Source: Viola odorata (lineage: Eukaryota; Streptophyta; Magnoliopsida; Malpighiales; Violaceae). From it: a stretch of 64,000 nucleotides of DNA. Location of the stretch: positions 47,404,158-47,468,157 of the forward strand of contig OY829540.1 of NCBI GenBank assembly GCA_963691705.1, in the 5' to 3' direction. Under the pieces are notes generated by a model. That model made no database searches. It saw only the letters and a list, made by a program, of their open reading frames with translations, and was not told where the DNA came from. Position 1 is the first letter of the stretch; the number at the start of each line of letters is the position of its first letter. Below are positions 54,800 through 64,000 of this stretch, in pieces. The position numbers were made by a program, and so were the translations under genes.

Positions 54800-55190
54800 A
54801 TAAGGGCAGGAAGCATGGTTTATTTGACGCATACGAAATTTAAATGATGACATGATTGCAGGCGAAGAATGATTGATTTTAAGCAGACAAAAATTTAAAT
54901 GCTACGTGATTGCATGCGAAAAATGATTGATTTTAAGCATGCGAGAATTTAAATGCTACGTTGATTGCATGCGAAAAATGATTGATTTTAAGCATGCGAG
55001 AATTTAAATGCTACGTGGATTGCATGCGAAAAATGATTGATTTTAAGCATGCGAGAATTTAAATGTTACGTTGATTGCATGCGAAAAATGATTGATTTTA
55101 AGCATGCGAGAATTTAAATGTTACGTTGATTGCATGCGAAAAATGATTGATTTTAAGCATGCGAGAATTTAAATGCCGTTTTGATAAGAT
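54800..55190. repeat. ~60-bp tandem repeat in the LTR
   Basis: Six to seven copies of a unit containing GATTGCATGCGAAAAATGAT, TTTTAAGCATGCGAGAATTT and AAATG. The last four copies are nearly identical and earlier ones are diverged, which suggests recent unequal exchange or slippage. Confidence 0.9.
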
Positions 55191-55359
55191 CGAAAAAATT
55201 AAATGTGGTTGACGATTTATAGGGAATTAAAACAGTTGATGATTGGCAGAAAATAAAATAAGTTGATAATGCAGAAATGAGCAGTTGGATATTTGCAGAA
55301 AATAAGCAGTTGAATATTTACGAGAATTAAAATGCGACCGACCATATATGCGGTATATT

Positions 55360-55540
55360 GAATTTAAAGTGAGGAATATTAAATTGCGAGAAATTAAAGT
55401 GCGAAAAAGTAAAGTGCGGAAAATTAAAGTGCAGAAAATTAAAGTGCGGAAAATTAAAGTGCGGAAAATTAGAGTGCGGAAAATTAAAGTGCAGAAAATT
55501 AAAGCGCGGAAAATTAAAGTGCAGAAAATTAAAGCAGTTG
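55360..55540. repeat. 15-bp tandem repeat (GAAAATTAAAGTGCG) in the LTR
   Basis: About eleven copies of a 15-base unit with GTGCGGAAAATTAAA as core; some have CAG in place of CGG. Because the unit is a multiple of three it keeps a Lys/Val/Arg frame open, which is not a gene. Related words with GACCGACCATATAGGCGGTA recur at 55337, 55614 and 55778. Confidence 0.9.
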
Positions 55541-56555
55541 ATAATTTGCGGAAAGATTTCCAGCAGTTTGCGAAAAATTAAAGCAAGTGATATTTATGGA
55601 AATTAAAATGCGACCGACCATATAGGCGGTAAAATAAATAACTGAATTTAAATTGCCGAAAGTAAATTGCTGAAATCTAATGTGTGGAAAATTAAACAGT
55701 CGATAATTTGCGGAAGGATTTCCAGCAGTTTTGCGAAAAATTAAAGCAGTTGAATATTTACGAAAATTAAAATGCGATCGACCATATAGGCGGTATTTAA
55801 ATGACTGAAATTAAATTGCGAAATATAAATGACTGAGGTTAAATGACATGAAAATAAATATCACGATGAGAAATGAGCAATTCTCGTTTATAAAAAAACA
55901 GTTCAATAAACAAACTTGAGACAAGAATAAACATACGAAATGTTTTACAAAAAAGTGAACTAAACACTTCATGCATAAAATACAGGAAAAATAGCACATG
56001 TCATGAAGAATAATTATACGAAGCATGTGAGCATTTTACGTAAAAAAAATGACGAATCGAAGACTCGGAAAAGTATAAATGGGCTGGGCTCAGTTTAGAA
56101 ATTGGAGAAATGGGTCAGGAACAGTTCCTGGCCCAAAGAAATTAATTTAAATGGTGATGGGCCAAGCCCATCACCTTTCTCTCATTTCGCACGAAGGGCC
56201 ATGCGGCCCGAATCATCTCATCTTCAACCTCCCATCGCCGGCGCCACTGCCGGTGACGGAGGTGGTGAACCAGGCGATCAATTCGCCTGGTTCTTGGCCC
56301 AAAAGAAAGGCCTCCCTTCCCACAACACAGCCGCACGATCACAGCAAGAGAACGACAACAAAAACAGTGACAATTGCAACAAGAATAATGATGCGCATTA
56401 ATCCGTTTAAATAGCAAATAAATACCTCACGCGTTTAAACAATTTAATCAATGCTAATGTGATGAAATTCACTTAAAACTCAAGTGATTGGAATGAATTT
56501 GAGCAGTTAAATGACCATCAAAGGCAAGAACAAAAATTAGAGAAAGAAACAGTAA

Positions 56556-56572
56556 GAGAGAGAGAGAGAGAA
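56556..56572. repeat. (GA)n microsatellite
   Basis: A short run of GA dinucleotides in the LTR. Confidence 0.8.
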
Positions 56573-57643
56573 ACTCACAATGCTTGCCGAGAGAGGGAAG
56601 GATTGCGCGCAAGGAGTGGGCTCAAATACTCGTGAATCGGACAGGAAAAACGATGAGGAAGCAGGGCTTTTTTCTTGCCATTTTTGGACCGTTTATTCGA
56701 AGGGAAATGGTGGCTATTTATATCCAAAAACGCGTGGGAAGGGAGACGTCGGAGCTGCGCGTGGTGGCCGGCTGGTCACGGTGGCAAGCTAGGGGGAGGC
56801 GTGATGATGGCGGAGGGCTAGGGAGCTAGGGAGCAGTTGGCTCGGGCGGGGACTTCCGTTGCCTCCCTCGTGCGTGCACTGTGCATGTGCATTATGCATA
56901 TTAAATCAAGGGCCATTGATCTGGTTGACTTTCCTTGGTTGACCAGATCAATGGCCATGATCAAATGACTCTTTATCTGATTTAAATGGCCTCGAGCCGG
57001 TTCCCGCGAACAAACGTTCTGACTTTTTGAGCCGAAGGTACCGTCGCGTAGAGAAAAATACGACGGGTTTAACCGTCTACAGCGAATGACGAGAATTTTT
57101 CATTTAACGTGTTTATTTTCGCGTTAAAAAACGTGAAACGTTTGAACGGAAAAATAAAGACGTTACTCCGAAAATTACACGAAACGATGTAGACCGTTGC
57201 GAGCAGAAAAAAGTTAGCACCTAGTTGATGGAAAAGATTTTAAAGTCGAGCTATGGTCCGAGCAGACTTACTCGGGTCCAATAAAAGCTCGAACGAAAAT
57301 AATAATAAAATAATAAAAATACTAAAAAATGCGCTAAAATATAAAAAAATCCTAAAATTCATGTGATGACCTAAAACGAAGAAAAAATTAGCAAACGACT
57401 GCCGGATAGTTAAAAATGTTATTTTTTAAGGCTAAAAATATTAATGATAATAATAATGAAAATACATGCCGAAAAATTAAAAATGCAATTTCGAAAGCTG
57501 ACGATGCTAACGATGATGCTAAAATGCAACGAAACACCTAAAAATGCTAGCGACATTAAATCAACTGAAAATGACTGTAAATTAACTAAATAACAGAAAT
57601 GCTAAAATTAAATAAAAATGGCGTCAAAATTCGGGTATCAACA

Positions 57644-57660
57644 GTTGCCCCCTCTTTACT
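57644..57660 (-). other. Polypurine tract of the second Tat-type element
   Basis: Identical to the tract at 1488-1504: the minus strand reads AGTAAAGAGGGGGCAAC next to the TG of the LTR. Confidence 0.85.
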
Positions 57661-57759
57661 GTCTTATCGAAGTATTTGATAAGCAGTAAAGACAGTTTCC
57701 CCTAGATATCCGAATTTTGGCGACACGGCATGTCTTACCTCAAACTTACAGTGATGATG

Positions 57760-58250
57760 TCGCTCTGGGAGGAGGTAGTTGATTGATGCTGTCACTGGGG
57801 ATAAAAGGTGGTTGCTTGATGTCGCTCTGGGAGAAGGAGATTGTTGTCGCTCTGGGAGGAGATAGGTTGTTGATCCTGCAAAGATATAAGCTTAGCTCTA
57901 TTCGGGTATCGAGAGAAGCATAAGTTGCAGAAAATGAAAATGATAATCACTCTACCGGGGACGAGAATGTAAATGACAGCTCCACTAGGGGGTCTAACAT
58001 GTAACAGACGTTGCCTAGGGAGGATAACGCGCGATTCGCAGAAGTATGAATGATTTGTCCTAATGATGTTACTCTAAGAAGAGGAAATAATGATGCAGAA
58101 ATGTAGAATTATGTGAAGGAGGTCACTCTGGAAGGGGAAGAAACGCTAGGGCTAAAAAAGGTAAGACTACGCTATGCTATTACTCTGGGAGGAGAAGAAA
58201 CGCTTGATGCTGAAAACTAAACTATGATGTTCCTTCGGGAGAAGGAGAAG
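57760..58250. repeat. Diverged GTCGCTCTGGGAGGAG-type repeats
   Basis: Scattered, imperfect copies (about 57760, 57820, 57845, 58130, 58180) of the word GTCGCTCTGGGAGGAG at uneven spacing. They lead into the regular 45-bp array and are related to the array at 1633-1915. Confidence 0.75.
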
Positions 58251-58680
58251 TGCTAAGGCTGAAAGCTAACTGCTGTCGCTCTAGGAGGAGAAGAATGCTA
58301 AGGCTGAAAACTAAATGTTGTCGCTCTAGGAGGAGAAGAATGCTAAGGCTGAAAACTAAGTGCTGTCGCTCTAAGAGGAGAAGGATGCTAAGGCTGAAAA
58401 CTAAGTGTTGTCACTCTAGGAGGGGAAGAATGCTAAGGCTGAAAACTAAGTGTTGTCGCTCTAGGAGGAGAAGGATGCTAAGGCTGAAAACTAAGTGTTG
58501 TCGCTCTAGGAGGAGAAGGATGCTAAGGCTGAAAACTAAGTGCTGTCGCTCTAGGAGGAGTTGGATGCTAAGGCTGAAAACTAAGTGCTGTCACTCTAGG
58601 AGGAGAAGAATGCTAAGGCTGAAAACTAAGTGCTGTCGCTCTAGGAGGAGAAGAATGCTAATGGGAGGTAAACTATGCTG
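58250..58680. repeat. 45-bp minisatellite, about nine copies
   Basis: The unit contains GCTGTCGCTCTAGGAGGAGA and ATGCTAAGGCTGAAAACTAA. Copies differ by one to four bases. Since 45 is a multiple of three, a 163-codon frame with a repeating MLRLKTKCCRSRRRR period is open across it; I regard this as a by-product and not a protein gene. Confidence 0.92.
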
Positions 58681-58767
58681 TCACTCTGGGAGAGGAAGAA
58701 ATGCTAATGCTAGCGCCTTTGATACGAACCTAGAATGCTAATGCTAGCGGCCTTGATACGAACCTAG

Positions 58768-59012
58768 AATGCGTCTGCGTCCTGCTCAGGAGGTAACGAC
58801 CCCAAGGACAAGACTTTCCCACGATTTGTAGCCGTAAGCAGTCCTCACTTGATATTAGTGTTTGCACTCACGCTCTGAAATAAGGCTAAGTGTTTTACAC
58901 TCATAAAGATGCAACTCACATGATACGTAATTTACAGTTCGCACTGTCAATCCGAGTGAATATACTTCGAATGAAGATGCACATGCATGGGCGTTCTAAT
59001 AATCGATGGGAC
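58768..59012. other. Conserved non-coding block A in the second Tat-type element
   Basis: Aligns along about 230 bases with 2936-3166, sharing ACAAGACTTTCCC, GATATTAGTGTTTGC, CTCACGCTC and GTCAATCCGAGTGAATA. It matches the Athila-like element at 48661-48800 in part. Confidence 0.8.
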
Positions 59013-59549
59013 TTTTACGGAAAAGGACGCGGAATGTCTGGAAAGAAGCTTGTTTTGGAAAAGATTGCTTTGCTTGGAGTTGGAAGGCTTTTGATGAGTG
59101 ATGTTTTGCTGATTGGCCTTGATGAGGGCGGGGTGTGCGAGCCCTTTCGCTTTTTGCTGGGGATGCTTGCTTGACAGAGTGCGTGAGCTCTGGGATCCTT
59201 GCTGGGGGTGCTTTCCGTGTGGCCAGGGGCCCTTTTCTTGAGTCTTCATTGGGGAGCGTAATTGCTGTTCCTTTTGCGACTCACTACTTGAGTTGGCCTG
59301 GGGCCCCTTTTTCTTCTCGGGTTCTTACTAGGGATGCTTGCTTTGAGGTTTCTTGAGTTGGCCTTGGGCCTCTTTTGCTTGACTTTACTGAGGAAGGATG
59401 CTTTGAGACTTCTCGAGTTGGCCTTGGGCCTTTTTACTCGAGTTCACTAGGGAAAATTTTCTTCGAGATTTCTCGAATTGAGTTGTCCCCGGGCTGTGCT
59501 TGCTTTGGCTCTTCGATTGATTGTATTCTTCGAAGGTCTCTGAGCATTT

Positions 59550-59615
59550 TCTTTCTTTTCTTTTCTTTTCCCTTTTTCCCCTCTCTCTTTTTTTTTTCTC
59601 TCATTTTCCCATTTT

Positions 59616-59648
<33 letters not shown>

Positions 59649-59695
59649 TTTTTGTTTTTTTGTTTTTGTTTTTGTTTTTTTTGTTTTATATATAT
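59550..59695. repeat. T/C-rich tract with (TTG)n microsatellite
   Basis: Starts with TTTTC runs and includes about ten TTG units at 59617-59646, then T-rich sequence. It is positioned like the T/C tract at 3517-3665. Confidence 0.9.
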
Positions 59696-60016
59696 CCCTC
59701 CCATTTTTGATTTGATTTGAAAATGCTACAGAGCAGAGAAAGCACAACCTTTGTCTTGATCTCTTCCCCTTCTGTCTTGAGGCCTCGGCCTTCGTCGTTG
59801 ATGCTTCTTCGGTGATGGTCCTTAGCGATCTCCTGGCGACCTTTTCCGTCTCCTTTATCGTGCTCTTGGACTCGACGTGCTTTTACTTCCGGCTAGCAAT
59901 TTTAGCTGAAACTGCTCTTCGGCTCCCGGGATATGAGTGATATTGACGGTTTGGGGGAGTGATGACATATATGGTGGAAAGAGGGAAGAACGAAAAAAGT
60001 GGAGAAAATCGTAAAA

Positions 60017-60222
60017 GTCCCATGTCACTTTATAGCTATCCCATGTCTAATGGCGCATGTACCTTGGATATTATGCGAACTCAACTAGTATCTAGTCAGG
60101 CCCTTACACTCATGAAGGATAAGACGTGATGGCTCAAAAATGCTTACCGGGATTTGTTTGTGACTGCTTACGTCGGAGCGAACCGTGGATATAAGAGCAA
60201 ACAGGTAATATCATGCATGGCA
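60017..60222. other. Conserved non-coding block C in the second Tat-type element
   Basis: Close match to 3975-4185 over about 200 bases (GTCCCATGTCA, TATCCCATGTCTAATGG, TGGATATTATGCGAACT, TTACACTCATGAAGGATAAG), with a more distant match at 50903-51095. Confidence 0.8.
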
Positions 60223-60374
60223 CGTAATTTGGATAGATGCTGGAGTTAACAAAGGGTTTAAATATTCCTAACCTATGCGATGCATGAAAATGCTTATGAG
60301 AGTAGTATGCTTTTGTTTGAGCCGGGCTAAAGAGGGATTTTTTGATTGATTTTTGATTTTTGACTGATTGGTGG

Positions 60375-60530
60375 TTCGATTGCTAGAGGGTTTGATTGCT
60401 AGATGTTTGATTGCTGGATGTTTGATTGCTGGATGTTTGATTGCTGGATGTTTGATTGCTAGATGTTTGATTGCTAGACGTTTGATTGCTAGAATGTTTG
60501 ATTGCTAGATGGTTTGATTGCTAGAATGTG
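60375..60530. repeat. 15-16-bp tandem repeat (GTTTGATTGCTAGAT)
   Basis: About ten copies of GTTTGATTGCTAGAT or GTTTGATTGCTGGAT in the 3' non-coding part of the second Tat-type element. Confidence 0.92.
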
Positions 60531-60539
60531 GGGGGCGAC

Positions 60540-61751
60540 TTATTTGCAACGTTCTAACGAGAACCTAAGGTTGCCCCCTAGTGGGCCAGACGACCGTACT
60601 CGACTTCAAGCTAACAAAGCGAGCAGGAATAAAAACAAATTTAAATAAAGGGAAAAGAAAGAGAGACTCCCCTGAACCGCGCAGCGGGGCTGCGCGGGCG
60701 TCTTCCACAAGCTCCATGTGGATGACAGCGAAATGCTTCCCGTCCCTGTGAGATGCAGAGGGGAAAACGGAAAGGGAAATTAATTTGAAAACAAAACTGA
60801 AATAAGTTCAGGGATTCTCCCTTCCTTTAACTCGGCTTTTCGAGGGTGCCTATGACGTGGTCCCAGCCCCGGAACGCCTTGCTTAGATGCGTTGATTGAT
60901 TTCTTTTTCAGCTGCTTCACGGGAACCGCCGATCCAGGTTGAAGGGATGATGAGATCCACATTTGGTCCCTTTGCTTACCGGTTCTTGCTAGACCTTCGT
61001 TGATGGGCTTCGTGATTGCTCGGGGGTAAAGGGGAAATCCTCTGTCTCCGAGATGTGCAGCGGGGCCGCAAGGGTATATGCTTACCGTTCTTCTGCAGGC
61101 AACAAATGGGGGTGACCCAGTCCCTGAAAAAGATATGGCGAGAACAAATGAGGAGTAAATGCAAGACAATTTTTAGCAAAAGTAATGTGATTGATAAGTT
61201 CTAAGCTCTCCCTTTTAGACGGGCTATCCATGGGTCATTGCGGTGTGATTTACATCGGATGGGCTTTGTGACTTTGGTCCAGCGTTTAGTCCTTTGAGAC
61301 CGGTTGTTGGCGATGCCGGTTGTGCTGGTAGCACTGCGAGGAAAAGAAATTTCGCTTTAGATGGTGATGGTTTGTCTTAAAATCTTTCCTGATTCGCTCT
61401 TGAAGGTGGCCTGCCGCGGCAATTCAACAGCCCCTACGAGCAGAACTCCCTGGTTCTATCGTGATGACGAGCTGAGGCGTGAGACCTTATGTCCCTGCAA
61501 AACTGAAGGTTGATTAGTGGCGTTAGTCTAAGTGACGCGTCTTACGTCCCGAGCTACTCCTGGGGATCCATCCATGTCATGCCTCCTTTTGTCATCTCAC
61601 AATTTTAAGAAAAAGCAGGGGACAACAAATTTTAAAACAAAGCATCTCTTGAAAAAACTTATTTTATTCATTTCAGGACAAATGTTTGTGCTAGATTGTC
61701 ATGATAAAACCCTATGTCCTTGGTCTGCCCGGACGCTCTATTCGCGATGCT
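60540..61751. other. Non-coding region between pol and the 3' repeats
   Basis: No supported gene. Notable is a GC-rich inverted word CCGCGCAGCGGGGCTGCGCGG near 60676-60697 that can form a hairpin. Frames at 60780-61169 match nothing. Confidence 0.5.
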
Positions 61752-63947
61752 TTAGGCGAAGTATCTCTTGACTGCATCGGCATTTACCGGTCTCGGGAGA
61801 TCGTCTCCATCCATGTTGGTTAGCATTAGGGAACCCCCTGAGAATGCATTTTTGACCAGATACGGGCCCTCGTACCTTGGGGCCCACTTTTCTTGGCTGG
61901 CCTCCTGATGAGGGAGAATTTTCTTCAGCACTAAATCCCCAGCCTCGAATTTGCGAGGTCGTACTTTCTTATTATAAGCGTTGGCCATTCTTTGCTGATA
62001 TAATTGCGCATGGCAGATAGCGGCCAAGCGCTTTTCGGGAAGGAGGTTCAGCTGCTCGTACCTCACTCTCGCCCAATCTGATTCTTCTACTTCAGATTCT
62101 GCCAGGATTCTGAGAGAAGGGATTTCTACCTCAAGGGGAATTATGACTTCCATGCCGTAAACTAATGAGTAGGGAGTTGCCCCTGTGGATGTACGGGTTG
62201 CTATCCGGTAAGCATGTAGTGCGAAGGGAAGCATGTCATGCCAATCTTTGTGCGTGATTACCATCTTTTGGATGATCTTTTTCAGGTTCTTGTTTGCTGC
62301 TTCGACTGCGCCATTCATCTTTGGTCGATATGGTGACGAGTTCCGGTGCTTCACCTTCCAACGTTGGCAAAGATCGTCGATCATTTTTCCGTTGAGATTG
62401 GTGCCGTTGTCCGTGATGATGGTCTCTGGGACTCCGTGACGGCAAATGATATTTCTCTCAATGAATCGCATGGTCATTTTCTGAGTGATGCTGGAGTAAG
62501 AGACGGCCTCTACCCATTTGGTGAAGTAGTCGATTGCTACGAGGATGAAGCGATGGCCATTAGAGGCTGTTGGATGAATTTAGCCGATGATGTCGATTCC
62601 CCACATCGCGAAAGGCCAAGGCGATGTCATGCTGAAGAGAGGGGCTGGAGGGACATGGAGATGATCCGCGTAGATTTGACATTTGTGGCACTTCCGGAAG
62701 TAGCTGATGCAATCTCGTTCGATGGTGAGCCAAAAATACCCTTGCCTCATTATTTGTCTGGCCATCATATGCCCACTTGCGTGTGTGGAACAGACCCCTT
62801 CGTGGATCTCTGCTATGATTCTCTTTGCCTCGGCCATGGTGACGCAGCGAAGCAAAGCTCCATCAGCTCTCCTTTTATATAGAACCTCGCCGTCGAGGTA
62901 GAAGTCTAGTGCTAAGCGCTGGAGGGTCTTTTTGCTAACCCGGCTTGCCCCCGGTGGGTACTCCCGGTTTCTGATGAACTGTACTAAGTCGTAGAACCAC
63001 GGCTTGCCGTCAGGTTCCTCTTCTAAGGCGACACAACATGCCAGAGTTTCCTTTACTTCCACTCTCAATGGTTGGAGCATTACTCCGCATTCTAACTTAA
63101 ACATTTAGGCCAACGTGGCTAATGCGTCTGCGAAGCGGTTCTTTTCTCTGTCGATTCAGTCCAATTCGGTTTCCTCGAATTCCCGTGCGAGTTGGGTGAG
63201 TAGCCTTTGATAAGGGATGAGCTTGGAATCCCGTGTCTGCCATAGATCCTGGGCTTGATAGATGACGAGTGCTGAATCGCCGAAGATTCGGAGCTTCTTT
63301 ACTTTTAAGTCGATGGCTGCTGTCAGGCCGCTGATGCATGCCTCATACTCGACGACGTTATTGGTGCATGGGAAGTTCAATTTACATGCTATGGGGAATT
63401 GACGGCCATCTGGGGCTATGACCACGGCTCCCACTCCCTTGCCCGAGAGGTTCACCGCACCGTCGAAGAACATGGTCCACCAATCGTCTTCTTGGAGATC
63501 TTCTGTGATCTCATCTTCAATCATTATGATGTCCTCATCGGGGAAGTCGAAGGTCAACGACTCATACTCGTCCGAGGCATGATCAGCCAAGTGATCGGCG
63601 AGGGCGCTTGCTTTAACTGCTTTCCGAGTCACATAGATGATCTCGTGCTCAGCTAATAAGACTTGCCATCTACAAATGCGACTTGACAGGTACGGCTTTT
63701 CGAAGATGTATTTCAAGGGATCCATGCGAGAGATTAGCCAAGTCGTGTAATACAACACGTACTGCCGGAGCCTTCGGGAGCACCATGCTAGGGCGCAACA
63801 AGTCCGTTCCAACATAGAGTAACGCATCTTACATTTGTTGAATTTTTTGCTGAGGTAATAGATGGCTTGTTCACGCCTTCCGGACTCGTCGTGCTGTCCC
63901 AAAACGCAACTCATGACGCTAGCCGTGACTGTCATGTATATGAGCAA
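61752..63947 (-). pseudogene. pol: Tat-type pol: RNase H, aRNH and integrase, with three stops
   Basis: One frame runs through 2.2 kb without a frameshift. From its N-terminal end: Ty3-type RNase H (TASVMSCVLGQ to ALADHLADH), a tether, and an archaeal-type second RNase H (FFDGAVNLSGKGVGAVVIAP; VVEYEACISGL; IFGDSALV), the mark of Tat elements. Integrase follows: HHCC zinc finger near 62800-62680 (HEGVCSTH, KCHKC), and catalytic D,D35E with Asp in AIDYF (62530-62532), Asp in ITDNG (about 62410) and Glu in GAVEA (about 62303). The C-terminal domain has RYEGPYLV. Stops lie at about 63154 (TGA), 63105 (TAA) and 62579 (TAA). All catalytic residues are kept, so decay is recent. RT should lie beyond 64000. 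Confidence 0.92.
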
Positions 63948-64000
63948 GGGACGTCCTGGCGTCGGAGGAACTAGTACCGGTGGGTTTTGCAGATATGTCT

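Larger units (their letters stand above)
53878..57643 (-). repeat. 3' LTR of the second Tat-type element, about 3.77 kb
   Basis: It starts TGTCGCGCC on the plus strand and ends TATCAACA before the purine tract. It shares several stretches with the LTR at 10543-13521: GTCATGGCAT near 54020, AAGGTGTTAGG..CCC near 54077, ATTTTCGTTTAT-like ends, and the CATCACC leader near 56170. A minus-strand TATA-like box is at 56709-56719. Two tandem arrays (54800-55190, 55360-55540) enlarge it. The partner LTR is not in view. Confidence 0.78.
53878..64000 (-). mobile_element. Second Tat/Ogre-type element (runs off the right edge)
   Basis: The minus-strand order, right to left, is RNase H, aRNH, integrase, non-coding repeats with blocks C and A, polypurine tract (57644-57660) and 3' LTR (53878-57643). 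The second RNase H domain (aRNH) and the purine tract place it in the Tat group. Its LTR, 3' repeats and purine tract are related to those of the gag-only element at 1-13521. It is inserted in the gag of the Athila-like element. RT, gag and the 5' LTR should lie right of the window. Confidence 0.88.

Noticed and set aside
58250..58741. 163-codon Cys/Arg/Lys-rich repeat protein
   Set aside because: It is the translation of a 45-bp tandem repeat in the 3' non-coding part of a retroelement, with no start context or relatives that I know.
60660..61204. A gene at 60780-61169 (minus)
   Set aside because: It lies in the non-coding part between integrase and 3' repeats of a retroelement, and matches no known domain.
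62233..62901. Plus-strand frames, including one of 178 codons, opposite pol
   Set aside because: They are antisense to integrase, whose HHCC and D,D35E residues are all visible.

Overview
The window is nuclear DNA of a flowering plant, probably a eudicot. Evidence for this is spliced plant genes with GT-AG introns, a ribosomal-protein promoter with telo-box and TGGGCY elements, plant Tat/Ogre-type and Athila-type retrotransposons, plant L1-type LINE fragments, and many hAT and Stowaway-like MITEs. It is poor in genes and rich in transposons. The only host gene that looks complete is a 67-codon zinc-ribbon protein at 32102-32305 (+). I cannot name the species.

Layout. 1-13521: a Tat/Ogre-type LTR retrotransposon on the minus strand. 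It has 5' LTR 10543-13521, a tRNA-Arg-like primer site, a tandem-repeat leader, gag at 5800-8001, then 3' repeats, a polypurine tract and the 3' LTR (1-1487, cut by the window edge). No pol is present. 13522-15800: decayed LTR-like DNA holding a hAT MITE with a perfect 8-bp target duplication, then a LINE RNase H remnant. 16181-16414: fragment of a glycine-rich RNA-binding protein gene. 18343-23126: a mosaic of four truncated genes, namely SmE exons 1-3 (+), one IRE-like kinase exon (+), an HSP101 fragment (-) and RPL32 (-). RPL32 is cut in exon 3 and joined directly to HSP101 sequence. 23127-36020: AT-rich DNA with MITEs and the zinc-ribbon gene. 36584-41665: a 5.1-kb mariner-like element with a broken transposase and two other open frames of unknown function. 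42660-44220: a 5'-truncated LINE. 45350-53877: decayed LTR DNA and an Athila-like element (-) whose RT, RNase H and most of the integrase are gone. 53878-64000: a second Tat-type element (-), inserted into the Athila gag, with its 3' LTR and the RNase H/aRNH/integrase part of pol; it runs off the right edge.

How it fits together. The gag-only and RT-less elements look non-autonomous and would need pol supplied by relatives such as the element at the right edge. Both Tat-type elements and the Athila-like element carry the same two non-coding blocks, in the same order, between their coding part and the 3' LTR, although their LTRs and coding parts differ. Together with the extra frames in the mariner-like element and the four-gene mosaic, these are the points most worth following.
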